Notes under the pieces: model-generated
What the model was told of the DNA's origin: nothing
Database searches by the model: none
What the model saw: only the letters and a program-made list of their open reading frames with translations
NCBI GenBank assembly: GCA_003648635.1
Contig: QMPQ01000009.1
Location: forward strand, 1 to 34,061
DNA from: Bacteroidota bacterium
Lineage (GTDB): Bacteria > Bacteroidota > Bacteroidia > Bacteroidales > GCA-2748055
Direction: 5' to 3'
DNA: 34,061 nucleotides
Shown here: positions 1 through 9,500 of the stretch, in pieces
Layout: the number at the start of each line of letters is the position of its first letter
How positions within the stretch are numbered: the stretch's first letter is position 1
Program-made: the position numbers and the translations under genes

Positions 1-267
1 GAGGAGCCGGGAACCAGTTTTTCTCTCTTCGACGGAGATATTGAAGGGATAAACATTGCCTTTGAGCAGAACTCCAGGATCACCCAGGAATGGTTTTTTG
101 GCGACCAGGAACAGAAATCGATTGTTACCATCTCCCTGCGTCCCGATAGACACTTTACCAAGATAGAACTTCACCACACAAATATTCCAGACGAGGCTTT
201 TGACGATATGGTCCATGGTTGGGATACCTCCTATTTTGGGGGATTGAAGGACTTTTTTGAAAAGTAA
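1..267 (+). CDS. AHSA1/SRPBCC-family protein, C-terminal part
   Basis: The reading frame is open from the first base and ends in TAA at 265-267, leaving 88 residues of a gene that starts outside the window. The tail has the pattern of the AHSA1-like branch of the START/SRPBCC fold: alternating beta strands (WFFGDQEQKSIVTISL, then TKIELHHTNIP), followed by a last helix containing GWDTSYFGGLKDFFEK. The GW...LK.FF ending is typical of the family. These are small cytoplasmic hydrophobic-cavity proteins related to the Hsp90 co-chaperone Aha1; the ligand of most bacterial members is unknown. Only 5 bases separate its stop from the next start, so it is probably co-transcribed with the large sensor phosphatase. 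The family call is from the C-terminal half only. Confidence 0.75.
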   Translation, partial: EEPGTSFSLFDGDIEGINIAFEQNSRITQEWFFGDQEQKSIVTISLRPDRHFTKIELHHTNIPDEAFDDMVHGWDTSYFGGLKDFFEK

Positions 268-272
268 GCACC

Positions 273-3200
273 ATGTTTCTGAAAAGATTTTGCCTCCTTC
301 TAGCGATCTGTCTCTTACCAGCTATTCTTCATGGCAGGAGTCTGGATGAGATCAGGCGATCCGGAAAAATCTATGTGGCCTTTACCTCTGCTGACCTGAA
401 AAACATCAACTACGATCTGGCACTGGAGTTTGCCCGTTATCTCAATGTTGAACTGATCGAAGTAAAGATTGAATGGGAGGACGTTTTTAAGAAAAACGGG
501 AGCATTCCTCCCGATATTGAAACCAATCCTGATCTCCTGTACACCCCCGATGCACTGAAGGATTCTGATATAATCTGCTCCACTTTTACCATTCTTGAAT
601 GGCGAAAAAAACTATTTGGTTTTGCTGAAACACTTCAGTCGGCCGAACTTTTAATGATCAACAAAAATGAGGAACTCCCACGTGGAATCGCAGATCTCTC
701 TAACAAACGGGTGGCGTTTTTGGGAGCCACTACTTTTGAGCAGCATCTTAAGGAAATCAATAGTACCCTTGCGGAGAAGATTGAGCTGGTCAGGACCAGG
801 ACCACGGCAGAAACCAAACAACTGCTCGAGGAAGGCCGGGTTTACGGAATTATCCTTGACGCTGATGAGGCTCTGAATTTCAATGCGAACAGTGGACAAA
901 AATATAAAATTGCCTTTCCCATTAGTGAAACCAGCCGTACTGCATGGGCCGTTGAAAAAAACAACCCGCTGATCCAGGAGGTTGAAAATTTCTTTGAGAC
1001 CATTTCAAACAATGGCGTTCTGGATGAGCTCTTTTACAATAGGTTTGGTATTACATACCACTCTTTTGTGGACCGGCTCAATAAAAACCTGAAACTGGAT
1101 CGCTACCAGCGTGACCTGGATGAGATCCTGGCTTCCCGCAAACTTGTGGTGGCTCTCAGGGACAGGGATTTTGTATATCACGAAAACGGCCAAAAGCAAT
1201 TCATGCATGCGCTTGCCGAAGAATTTGCCGACTACCTTGGTATTTCTCTCGAGTTTGTAGTCACACCCACCTTTACAAAATACTGGGAAGACAAGGAAGG
1301 AAATGTGATCAGGGACTCTTCTTACACCCCGGAATGGTTCAACTATTTTGATCTTGCTACGGAGACTATTGCAGACCTGGACTGGAGATCCAGGAAAGTT
1401 AATCTGGTACCCGTCTACACTTCGGCTTACATGGTGGTGGCCAGGAAAGGTGTTGACATAAAGACTCTGGATGATTTAAATAAATTCCGTGGAGTGACCG
1501 GCAGTAAAACTGTCTATGAAGATATCCTGAACCAAAATGGTATTACTAATTACTACTATGAAAACGTAAACAATTTTATACCAGAAGTTTTATCGGGAAA
1601 CGCGGATTATACCATCCTCTATAATGCCTTCAATGAACTCTCGTCCTACCCCGACCTGGAAGGAAAACTGGAACTGGGCAGTGTGGATGTTTGCTGGGCG
1701 CTTCGCAAGGATCAGCCGGAACTGCAAAAAGAAGTTGAAAAGTTCATAAGCCGGTCGCAGCAACAGGGATTGATAGGAATCCTTTTGAAAGCATTAAGAG
1801 GAAATACACTTCAGACACCTGAAGCCTTTATCAACAGTTATTATGAGCGCTTTCAGACCGGCCAGCTGCCCTATGTGAATTACGGAGCTGATGACGGCCT
1901 TCCTCAGGAAGACATCCTTTCCATTTTTCAGGACAGGAAGGGCTATATGTGGTTTGGTACCAATTCTGGAGCTGTTCGCTACAATGGCAGGGAGATGACC
2001 GTTTTTAACCATGAACAGGGACTGCCTGGAAACACTGTAAGAGATATAAAGCAGGACAGCAGTGGATGCATGTATTTTGCCACCACCAGCGGAATTGCCA
2101 AATTCTCCGGCGACTCTACCATAAATATTCTGTGGAGTGGGATTTCCTTTCATACCATCTTTATCGATTCCAGAGATAATCGCTGGTTCATGGGTGACGA
2201 CGGAATATACCTGGAAAGGCCAGACGAAACAATCGCCTATCTCAATGATGAACATACCATTCTGCCAGCGGTCATTTACAGCATCACCGAGGATCCAGGT
2301 AGCAAGAATCTGCTATTGGCCACCATCGAAGGGGTCTTCATGTTTGATCCGGACAAGAATCAGTTCGCCCGTTTGAGTGATATGGATTGCTATTCCCTCT
2401 TTATTGATCCCAATGATAGTATCTGGATATCCACCCGGGATGGACTCGCCATTACACATCTTCCTGCGCTGATTGAAAATCGTCGGCTTACCACATTTCA
2501 TAATCTGAATACCAGTCTTCAATTTCCTGTCAATATCATCTCAGATATCACTACCAATAAATTTGGCTCTGTATGGCTGGTGACCGATTCAAAGATTATG
2601 CAGGTCACCTCTACCGACCAGAAACCAATTATTTACGAGCAGGAAATAGGAATTAAGAACAATAAGATTCTCTCCTTTCTAATTGATAATGAAGATAATA
2701 TATGGATCGGTTTTTCGGGAGGACTACAACGCCTTACCAATCGTAAAGGCTTGCGGAATTTTTATCCAGGCACTATCAATAGTTACATCTATTCCGTTTT
2801 CCAGGACAAGCAACAACGAATGTGGATCACCTCGGACAACGGAGCCTTCTATTTCCATGAGAAAAATCTGGTCAATTTTACTCCCAAAATTGGATCTGAC
2901 AACACCAAGTTCACAGGCATTCTTTTACCCAGCAACAATATTTTACTTGCAAATAACGAAGGCTTGTTCGAAGTAAGCGGCAGGACATTGGAGATCGTCA
3001 AACATAAGCCATTCACGCAAATCGCACATAGCGTGGAAAGCATTTTTGTGACAAGTAAAGGGGAGATATTTCTGCTTACCGGGATCAACGGAGTCATATA
3101 TTACTTCCCAAATTTCTACTCCCAGCCAAGTGAACTGAAGAACAAATACACGGCTAACATCTTTCAGTTGATAGAGAAGGACGGCTTAGTGATCGGAGGA

Positions 3201-4916
3201 AACAACTCGGGTTTTGTGTCATTCAACGGAACTGATTTTGAGCTGCTGCAAAAAACCGAATGCAGCATCTGGTCACTCTATCTGCAAGAAAACCATGTAT
3301 GGGTAGGTACCGATTGCGGGATTGGCCTTGTGAAAGATGGTCGTTTCGAGCAGATGGAGCTATCCTCCTTCGACCGTGAGATGATGATTAAATCCATTCA
3401 TCCGGCTAAAAACAGGAACTATCTCTGGCTGGGAACCAACAAAGGATTCAGTTATTTCAACACCAACACCCAGGCATTTGAATTTACCATAAATACCAAG
3501 GATGGTCTTAGCGGTGATGAAATTACTCCCAGCGGACTCTTCATGGACAGCAATGATATTCTATGGGTAGGGACCTATCACGGAGTCTCCAATTTCAATA
3601 TCAGGGCCAAATCAACCCAGAACTACGCCCCGGTTTGTTACATCGAAAAAATGTTCCTTAATAATACGCGGATACCACCCGAATTAGGAAGGTCTTTCGC
3701 ACACAATGAGAACAATTTTATCTTTGAAATTAGCGCCCTCTCTTTTTCAGATGAAACATCTGTTGAATATGAATATTACCTGCGTGGAAAAGGAAATAAA
3801 TACTCCTCCTACCACCGTGGAAATGAATACAAAGCTGATTACAACAACCTGCCTCCCGGCAAATACGAGTTCCTCTACAAGGCCAAAGGCAAAAACAACA
3901 TATGGGGCTACACAGAAAATTTTAGTTTTACCATTCGCACAGCATGGTACAATACCTGGGTGTTCCGGATTCTGATTATAATTCTGTTTATCTCAAGCAC
4001 CTACCTGCTCTATATTATCAGGATCAGGACCATCAAAGCCCAGAATGACAAATTGGAACAACAGGTCAGGGAGCGAACACATGAACTGGAAGTGGCCAAC
4101 ACAGAGATTGAGGCCCAAAGAGATTTTGCAAGATACCAGCGCGATCAGATTGCCCAGCATCAGAAATCAATCATGGACAGCATTAATTATGCGCTGACCA
4201 TACAAAACTCCCTACTCCCCTCCTCCCAGATTCTAAAAGCCAAACTCCCCGAACATTTTATCCTGTTTAAACCACGTGATATTGTGAGTGGTGATTACTA
4301 CTGGTTCAGCGAACAGGAGAAGCACTACTATGTTGCTGCAGCAGACTGCACCGGTCATGGGGTTCCCGGCGCTTTTATGAGCATGCTCGGAATATCCCTT
4401 ATGAACGAGATTATTAATAAACATCCTGACATCGATCCCGATAGTCTGCTTAATGAACTACGAAGCCAAATCATTGAAACACTGCATCAGAAGGGCGACC
4501 CCAGTGCAGCCAAGGATGGAATGGATATGGTTGTCTGCAAAGTGGACAGAAATAATAGCCGAATGTTATTTGCAGGTGCCAACAACTCCCTATACCTGGT
4601 AAGAAAAAAAGAGCTTACCGAATATAAGACAGACAAAATGCCGGTCAGTATTCACCTGGTTATGCATCCCTTCACAGGTCACCAAATCGATCTGAAACCG
4701 GGGGATAATGTTTATCTCTTTTCAGATGGGTATGCCGACCAGTTCGGTGGTCCTCATGGCAAAAAGTTCAAATACCTTCCATTCAAACGGCTGCTGGTCT
4801 CAATCTCAGAAAAAGAGATGCATGAACAGGGATTGCAGCTCGATAGAGAATTTGAGCAATGGAAGGGAGATACGGATCAGATTGATGATGTGGTAGTCAT
4901 CGGTCTGAAGTTCTGA
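273..4916 (+). CDS. Sensor phosphatase: two SBP_bac_3 domains, propeller, Y_Y_Y, TM, SpoIIE
   Basis: A 1547-residue membrane protein. Residues 1-22 are a signal peptide. Residues about 24-260 and 275-510 look like two successive solute-binding type-3 (Venus flytrap) domains; each opens with a L-DEI-x-R/S-K-hydrophobic pattern. From about 533 to 1130 there are many two-component-regulator propeller blades, with repeated W-x-G-T-x-x-G motifs (GYMWFGTNSG, NIWIGFSGG, YLWLGTNKG, ILWVGTYHG). A Y_Y_Y domain follows at about 1147-1220, a single transmembrane helix at about 1229-1251, a coiled coil, and a SpoIIE/PPM phosphatase from about 1331. The phosphatase metal-binding motifs all look intact: SGDYYW, ADCTGHGVPG near 1358, SDGYAD and the final DDVVVIG. 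The likely role is to sense a small molecule outside the membrane and dephosphorylate a cytoplasmic partner, classically a STAS anti-anti-sigma protein; none is visible nearby. The usual relative ends in a histidine kinase and lacks the flytrap domains, so this fusion is unusual. Confidence 0.9.
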   Translation: MFLKRFCLLLAICLLPAILHGRSLDEIRRSGKIYVAFTSADLKNINYDLALEFARYLNVELIEVKIEWEDVFKKNGSIPPDIETNPDLLYTPDALKDSDIICSTFTILEWRKKLFGFAETLQSAELLMINKNEELPRGIADLSNKRVAFLGATTFEQHLKEINSTLAEKIELVRTRTTAETKQLLEEGRVYGIILDADEALNFNANSGQKYKIAFPISETSRTAWAVEKNNPLIQEVENFFETISNNGVLDELFYNRFGITYHSFVDRLNKNLKLDRYQRDLDEILASRKLVVALRDRDFVYHENGQKQFMHALAEEFADYLGISLEFVVTPTFTKYWEDKEGNVIRDSSYTPEWFNYFDLATETIADLDWRSRKVNLVPVYTSAYMVVARKGVDIKTLDDLNKFRGVTGSKTVYEDILNQNGITNYYYENVNNFIPEVLSGNADYTILYNAFNELSSYPDLEGKLELGSVDVCWALRKDQPELQKEVEKFISRSQQQGLIGILLKALRGNTLQTPEAFINSYYERFQTGQLPYVNYGADDGLPQEDILSIFQDRKGYMWFGTNSGAVRYNGREMTVFNHEQGLPGNTVRDIKQDSSGCMYFATTSGIAKFSGDSTINILWSGISFHTIFIDSRDNRWFMGDDGIYLERPDETIAYLNDEHTILPAVIYSITEDPGSKNLLLATIEGVFMFDPDKNQFARLSDMDCYSLFIDPNDSIWISTRDGLAITHLPALIENRRLTTFHNLNTSLQFPVNIISDITTNKFGSVWLVTDSKIMQVTSTDQKPIIYEQEIGIKNNKILSFLIDNEDNIWIGFSGGLQRLTNRKGLRNFYPGTINSYIYSVFQDKQQRMWITSDNGAFYFHEKNLVNFTPKIGSDNTKFTGILLPSNNILLANNEGLFEVSGRTLEIVKHKPFTQIAHSVESIFVTSKGEIFLLTGINGVIYYFPNFYSQPSELKNKYTANIFQLIEKDGLVIGGNNSGFVSFNGTDFELLQKTECSIWSLYLQENHVWVGTDCGIGLVKDGRFEQMELSSFDREMMIKSIHPAKNRNYLWLGTNKGFSYFNTNTQAFEFTINTKDGLSGDEITPSGLFMDSNDILWVGTYHGVSNFNIRAKSTQNYAPVCYIEKMFLNNTRIPPELGRSFAHNENNFIFEISALSFSDETSVEYEYYLRGKGNKYSSYHRGNEYKADYNNLPPGKYEFLYKAKGKNNIWGYTENFSFTIRTAWYNTWVFRILIIILFISSTYLLYIIRIRTIKAQNDKLEQQVRERTHELEVANTEIEAQRDFARYQRDQIAQHQKSIMDSINYALTIQNSLLPSSQILKAKLPEHFILFKPRDIVSGDYYWFSEQEKHYYVAAADCTGHGVPGAFMSMLGISLMNEIINKHPDIDPDSLLNELRSQIIETLHQKGDPSAAKDGMDMVVCKVDRNNSRMLFAGANNSLYLVRKKELTEYKTDKMPVSIHLVMHPFTGHQIDLKPGDNVYLFSDGYADQFGGPHGKKFKYLPFKRLLVSISEKEMHEQGLQLDREFEQWKGDTDQIDDVVVIGLKF

Positions 4917-4923
4917 TACTGCC

Positions 4924-4953
4924 TGTAACTTTCCACCCCATACTTACGTCTTA
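4924..4953 (+). promoter_or_regulatory. ECF-sigma-type promoter of the barrel gene at 4980
   Basis: TGTAAC at 4924-4929 and CGTCTTA at 4947-4953 are separated by 17 bases to the CGTC. This is the -35 AAC / -10 CGTC form used by many ECF sigma factors. It lies in the 63-base gap before the barrel gene and predicts a leader of about 20-25 bases. The first ten bases, TGTAACTTTC, are identical to those of the motif upstream of the ECF sigma gene at 20028, and the -10 block CGTCTTA is also shared. Its use by that sigma factor is an inference. Confidence 0.65.
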
Positions 4954-4979
4954 CCACCAAATCAATAAAACCAGAACGA

Positions 4980-6023
4980 ATGAAGAAAATAATTTTACTA
5001 TTGATAGCATCTGCTATGTTGCTGCCAGTAAGAGCACAGCAGGTGGATAGCATACCGGAAGTCACAGCTGCTCCCGAGGTGGAAGAAGCTCCTGTTGTGG
5101 AAGAAGCTCCTGTTGTGGAAGAAGCTCCTGTTGTGGAAGAAGCTGATGTAGCTCCTGCCTATGCTGACACCGTCAATGTAGTAGGAGCAGTTGAGGTTAT
5201 AGAGACCCCCGAAAGTACAAGGGTAACACTTGGACAAAACGAAGTGTTTATTGTGGAAGAAAATGGTGATACAGTCAGGGTTGTCCTTGGTTCGCGTGGC
5301 ATTAGTATCGTAGAAGGAGAAAATGGCACTGAGATAAAAGTGATAGACATGGACGATTATCCACAGAAATCATACAGGCATAAGAAGAAAAGATTCAGAC
5401 CTCATTATGCTGGTATTGAGCTCGGACTGAGCAGCTATCTGACAGCCGATAACAGCCTGACACTCCCACCTGAAGATGCTTACATGGACCTGAATACTGG
5501 TCGATCCTATAACTTTGGTATCAATTTCGTGGATGTGGGAGTTGGTCTGGGTACGGATAAGATTGGACTGGTAACTGGAATGGGCTTCGAATATATCAAC
5601 TATAATTTTAATGGTCAGAACAGCATCCGAAAGGATGACATTACCGGTGCAATCGGGGAATATGTTCCTGATTATGCAGCGAATATCACCAAATCGAAAA
5701 TGACCATGTGGTACTTAACCGTACCCCTTCTTATCGAATTCCAGATACCTGCCGGAAGAAAAAGGGTGAATCTTTCAACTGGTGTGATAGGGGGTCTGAA
5801 GCTTTGTTCAAGAACCAAAATTAAATACAACAGTGCCGGGGGAAAGGCCAAAGAAGTGCTCAAAGGAGACTATAACCTTTATCCAGTGCGCTATGGATTT
5901 ACCGCCAGGGCTGGTTATGGATTCATGCACCTCTATGCAACTTACTATCCAACCTCCCTTTTCAAAAAGGACCTGGGACCTGTACTTTATCCCTTCCACA
6001 TCGGATTGTTTTTTGCCTTCTAA
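4980..6023 (+). CDS. Outer-membrane beta-barrel protein with Val-Glu-Pro repeat linker
   Basis: This 347-residue protein has a signal peptide (MKKIILLLIASAMLLPVRA). An acidic, proline-containing linker follows at about residues 25-60, made of tandem VEEAPV units, and then a region with IVEENGDTVRVVLG-type strands at about 70-125. A basic stretch (YRHKKKRFRPHYAG) leads into a C-terminal domain of alternating beta strands that starts GIELGLSSYL and ends in aromatic residues (HIGLFFAF), as in Bacteroidota outer-membrane barrels of the OMP_b-brl/PorT-like type. It probably sits in the outer membrane with its N-terminus in the periplasm. It has its own ECF-type promoter and is followed by a strong terminator, so it is a single-gene unit. 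The substrate or role is unknown. Confidence 0.75.
   Translation: MKKIILLLIASAMLLPVRAQQVDSIPEVTAAPEVEEAPVVEEAPVVEEAPVVEEADVAPAYADTVNVVGAVEVIETPESTRVTLGQNEVFIVEENGDTVRVVLGSRGISIVEGENGTEIKVIDMDDYPQKSYRHKKKRFRPHYAGIELGLSSYLTADNSLTLPPEDAYMDLNTGRSYNFGINFVDVGVGLGTDKIGLVTGMGFEYINYNFNGQNSIRKDDITGAIGEYVPDYAANITKSKMTMWYLTVPLLIEFQIPAGRKRVNLSTGVIGGLKLCSRTKIKYNSAGGKAKEVLKGDYNLYPVRYGFTARAGYGFMHLYATYYPTSLFKKDLGPVLYPFHIGLFFAF
5079..5150 (+). repeat. 18-bp tandem repeat coding for VEEAPV, four units
   Basis: Units start at 5079, 5097, 5115 and 5133. The first three are identical (GTGGAAGAAGCTCCTGTT) and the fourth diverges over its last bases. The period is a multiple of three, so copy-number change would lengthen or shorten the periplasmic linker of the barrel protein without shifting the frame. 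Confidence 0.9.
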
Positions 6024-6046
6024 AAACTTTACTCCAATACCGTCAG

Positions 6047-6088
6047 ACCGGCTATTCGTGGGATGTTCCCTGAATGGCCGGTTTTTTT
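6047..6088 (+). terminator. Rho-independent terminator after the barrel gene
   Basis: An 11-bp stem (ACCGGCTATTC at 6047-6057 with GAATGGCCGGT at 6072-6082, one G-T pair) has a 14-base loop and is followed directly by a run of seven T at 6082-6088. Confidence 0.85.
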
Positions 6089-6114
6089 ATGTTCAGGCGG
6101 CTTTATTAAAATAT

Positions 6115-6122
6115 TAACTTTG
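6115..6122 (+). promoter_or_regulatory. Bacteroidota-type -7 element upstream of pepE
   Basis: TAACTTTG at 6115-6122 matches the Bacteroidota housekeeping -7 consensus TAnnTTTG and lies 24 bases before the pepE start. The -33 element is not clear. The site follows the preceding terminator closely, which fits a new transcription unit for pepE, the AsmA-like gene and the kinase. Confidence 0.5.
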
Positions 6123-6146
6123 TAAGTAAACAATAAAAGACTTGCT

Positions 6147-6854
6147 ATGAGACTGCTCCTGATCAGTAATTCTACAAATGCAGGCGAAGCTTACCTGGAT
6201 TATCCCAAATACAACATTCGTGACTTCCTTGGAAGCCTTTCCCTCGATTGCTTATTCATTCCCTATGCCGGAGTAACCATCAGCTTTGACGATTATGAAG
6301 CACGTGTAAAGGAACGCTTTGCAGAAGTGGGGCACAGGATTACATCTGTCCACCATGCATCAGATCCCATCGCCGCTGTTCAATCCGCTGAAGCCATTGT
6401 GGTGGGTGGTGGAAATACTTTTCAGCTGATTAAAATGATTCAGGAGTTTGGTTTGATTAATCCGGTAAGAGAGAGGGTGCTTGGAGGCACGCCTTTTGTG
6501 GGCTGGAGTGCTGGAAGTAATGTATGCTGTCCCACCATCAGGACCACCAACGATATGCCAATCCTGGAGCCTGAGAGCTTCAATGCCTTCAATCTGATTC
6601 CTTTTCAGATCAATCCACACTACACCGATCTGAATCCCCCGGGACATGCCGGTGAAACCAGGGAGGACCGCATCATGGAATACCTGGCGGCCAATCCCGG
6701 AGATACGGTCCTTGGATTAAGGGAGGGATGTATGTTTACCGTGGAAGGAAAACAGATGAAATTGACCGGAGAACGGCCGGTACGCTTATTTAGATTCAAC
6801 CAGACTCCCATTGAACTAGACCAAAGTCACGACTTCAGCGAATTTCTGGAATAA
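6147..6854 (+). CDS. pepE: Dipeptidase E (peptidase S51)
   Basis: At 235 residues this matches the usual length of alpha-aspartyl dipeptidase PepE, a cytoplasmic serine peptidase that cleaves Asp-X dipeptides. The opening MRLLLISNSTNAGEAYLDY, the GGGNTFQLIKM segment and the nucleophile elbow GWSAGSNV with its catalytic Ser are characteristic, as is the downstream QINPHYTD region. There is no signal peptide. It is preceded by a TAnnTTTG element. Only 2 bases separate its stop from the AsmA-like start, so the two are probably translated from one message, although no functional link between them is evident. Confidence 0.95.
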   Translation: MRLLLISNSTNAGEAYLDYPKYNIRDFLGSLSLDCLFIPYAGVTISFDDYEARVKERFAEVGHRITSVHHASDPIAAVQSAEAIVVGGGNTFQLIKMIQEFGLINPVRERVLGGTPFVGWSAGSNVCCPTIRTTNDMPILEPESFNAFNLIPFQINPHYTDLNPPGHAGETREDRIMEYLAANPGDTVLGLREGCMFTVEGKQMKLTGERPVRLFRFNQTPIELDQSHDFSEFLE

Positions 6855-6856
6855 AG

Positions 6857-9499
6857 ATGAAGAAGAGGTTCAGGATCATACTTGAGTACCTGTCGGCTTT
6901 TGTGTTGATCGTCCTCCTGCTGCTGGCCATTGCCGGGGTGGTGGTGGTCAAATTCTATGGCGACGATCTCAAATCCTTTGTAATGGAGCAGATCAATCAC
7001 CGCCTCGACAGCAAAGTGGATGTGGATGAGATCACAGTCAAAGTATTCCAGAAATTTCCAAATACCTCTATCCAACTGAAGAATGTGACCATCTGGTCCA
7101 CACATAATTTCAATACACGGGGTTTTGATGGACCCGGAGCTGATACACTTCTAAGTGCAAAAAGCATCAATGTCAGTTTTAATCTCCTTGGACTGATCCG
7201 GAAAAAATACAATATCCGTCAGCTGGAAATTAAGGAAGGGACCTTGCACCTGTACACAGACCTTGAAGGAGAAGTAAACTACAAAATTTTTTCTGGTGCT
7301 GGCCGGAAGCAAAAAGAGGCCTCTCCGGTAAACCTGTCAAACCTTAGAATCACCGATTTTTCCCTGGTACTAAACAACCAGGTCAAGCAACTGTACTCTA
7401 CGGGAAACCTGAAACGTATCGACCTCAACGGTAGAATCTCTAAACGCAACACACAACTCAAAGGTGCATTGACCGGATGGCTTGGTGAGCTATCGAACAA
7501 AGAGATCCTATATGCCTCCAACAGAGAGATAGAAGCAGAACTGAACCTGGATGTCAAAGATTCCCTCTATACCATCAAATCGGGACAGCTTCAATTGGAT
7601 CGAATCGTAGCTGATATGGACGGTCATTTTGTTCTTCACCACGGGGAGGGTATAGAAATGGACCTCTTTGCTACTGCCAGGAATCTAGAGATACACGAGG
7701 TGCTTGACCTCTTACCCAGTGAAATAAGCAAGCCCCTGCTGGGAATCAGGGGAAACGGGATTCTTCAGCTTTACTCCAGAATCACGGGAATGGTCAGTTC
7801 AACCCTGACACCAAAAATTGAAGCAGATTTTCAAACTTCCAATGCGAATTTGTCCTGGGACATGCTTCCCTTTTCTGTCAAAAACCTGAACCTGAATGGG
7901 ACATATTCAAATGGAGGTGAATTTAATCCAGTGACTACTTCCCTGATCATTGAATCGCTCACTGCCGATGTTGGTAGCGACCACCTTTCCCTGAACGGTC
8001 GCATTCACAACTTTTACGACCCCGATTTTGCCTTTAAACTCAAGGGAGATATTCATCCTGAACAGTGGCTTCGTTGGTATGACCAGATTCCCCTGGATAA
8101 AGCAAGGGGGACAATCTATAGTGATATCAATGTTTCGGGTTCCTATGACAGGCTAAAACCGAAAGGCCAGAAATTTCTGGCTTTTGATTTTGCCGGCGGA
8201 CTCTCTCTGGAGGAAGTGATGTTCCGAATTCACAAAGATGATACTCCTTTCACCAATCTGAATGGCACAATTCATATTGAGAATGACTTCTGGGAACCTT
8301 CCCTTGCCGGATCATTTGGACAAAGTGATTTTACCTTTTCAGGTTCCGGTCTGAACCTGCTCTCTTACCTGATGAAAAATGATGAGCCTCTGGTGGCATC
8401 CGCCACAGTGCATGCTAATCAGATTGATCTTCAAGAGATTATGGATAGTTTTACACGGGCTGACAAGCAGCGGGATGGGGCCATTCTGTTTCCGGACAGA
8501 CTTAAGCTTAAACTGGACTTTGTGATCAATGATTTTACCATGCAGCGTTTTAATGCCAGTCATGTAAGAGGAGTGGCTACTTACGATTCGCCTGTTTTGA
8601 TGGTGGACTCCCTGACCATGCAGACTATGGATGGAACCCTGACAGGAGATTATAAAGTGGCACAGGACCAAATGGGAGACATCTTTGTCAACGTCAATTC
8701 AACACTCTACAACCTGGACATCAAAAGACTTTTTTATTCATTTAATAATTTCGGACAGGATCAAATTACTGATGAGCACTTAAAAGGGACCATTTCGGGC
8801 AAGTGCATGTTTTCAGCCGATTTTGATTCTACTTTCTCCATCAGAAAGGAGTCCATTCTCAGTGAAAATAGTGTCAGCATAAAAGAGGGTGAGCTAAACA
8901 GCTTCTCCCCAATTCTTGCGCTTTCCAGATTTATTGAAGTCGAGGAGCTAAAGAATATTCAGTTCGAAACCTTGGAAAACAACATCCTGATTAAGGAGGG
9001 CCAGGTAATCATCCCCTCCATGGAAATTCATACCAATGCGCTGAATATGTCAGTCTCTGGCATCCACGAATTCAACAATCACTATGACTACCGACTTAAG
9101 TTAAAATTATCTGAGTTATTATATAGCAAAGCACGAGGGGCCAGGAACAGTGAATTCATTATTGCCGAAGATGATTCCGATACCAGAGTTCTTTTTCTAA
9201 AGGTTTACAACGATGGCTCAGGAGCACAGGTGGAGAGGGACCGGGAAAAGACTGCAGAGAAGATTCGCAATGATTTGAACCAGGAAAAAATTGAGCTGAA
9301 GAAGATACTGAACGAAGAGCTTGGTCTATTTAAACGTGATACAACTATAGTTGAGGCTGAAGAGCCACAAAAAGATATCGAGGAATCCTTTACCTTTGAG
9401 TTTTCGGAAGAGCCCGACAGTACCAGTGAAGTGAAAACAAAAAGAGAAAAAGGGCGCTGGAGGAAGAAGAATCTTAAAAAAGATAGCACTCAGAATTAA
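6857..9499 (+). CDS. AsmA-like inner-membrane protein
   Basis: An 880-residue protein with one N-terminal membrane anchor at about residues 10-33 and a long periplasmic region of repeated beta-strand pairs (for example VDVDEITVKVFQKFPNTSIQLKN, and the segment ending GTLTGDYKV). This is the pattern of the AsmA/TamB/YicH group, now thought to form hydrophobic grooves that help move phospholipids between the membranes. The LxxLxxxxxxIRQLEIKEGTLHL segment near residue 115 is typical of the AsmA N-terminal domain. The last 110 residues are charged and coiled-coil-like, with a very basic end (KREKGRWRKKNLKKD), an unusual tail. It sits 2 bases after pepE and one base before the kinase start. The family call is firm; the lipid-transport role is inferred from the family. 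Confidence 0.85.
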   Translation: MKKRFRIILEYLSAFVLIVLLLLAIAGVVVVKFYGDDLKSFVMEQINHRLDSKVDVDEITVKVFQKFPNTSIQLKNVTIWSTHNFNTRGFDGPGADTLLSAKSINVSFNLLGLIRKKYNIRQLEIKEGTLHLYTDLEGEVNYKIFSGAGRKQKEASPVNLSNLRITDFSLVLNNQVKQLYSTGNLKRIDLNGRISKRNTQLKGALTGWLGELSNKEILYASNREIEAELNLDVKDSLYTIKSGQLQLDRIVADMDGHFVLHHGEGIEMDLFATARNLEIHEVLDLLPSEISKPLLGIRGNGILQLYSRITGMVSSTLTPKIEADFQTSNANLSWDMLPFSVKNLNLNGTYSNGGEFNPVTTSLIIESLTADVGSDHLSLNGRIHNFYDPDFAFKLKGDIHPEQWLRWYDQIPLDKARGTIYSDINVSGSYDRLKPKGQKFLAFDFAGGLSLEEVMFRIHKDDTPFTNLNGTIHIENDFWEPSLAGSFGQSDFTFSGSGLNLLSYLMKNDEPLVASATVHANQIDLQEIMDSFTRADKQRDGAILFPDRLKLKLDFVINDFTMQRFNASHVRGVATYDSPVLMVDSLTMQTMDGTLTGDYKVAQDQMGDIFVNVNSTLYNLDIKRLFYSFNNFGQDQITDEHLKGTISGKCMFSADFDSTFSIRKESILSENSVSIKEGELNSFSPILALSRFIEVEELKNIQFETLENNILIKEGQVIIPSMEIHTNALNMSVSGIHEFNNHYDYRLKLKLSELLYSKARGARNSEFIIAEDDSDTRVLFLKVYNDGSGAQVERDREKTAEKIRNDLNQEKIELKKILNEELGLFKRDTTIVEAEEPQKDIEESFTFEFSEEPDSTSEVKTKREKGRWRKKNLKKDSTQN

Positions 9500-9500
9500 C

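Noticed and set aside
1794-2255. Minus-strand 153-residue open frame within the sensor phosphatase gene
   Set aside because: It is the antisense of strongly conserved propeller coding sequence, with no family features of its own.
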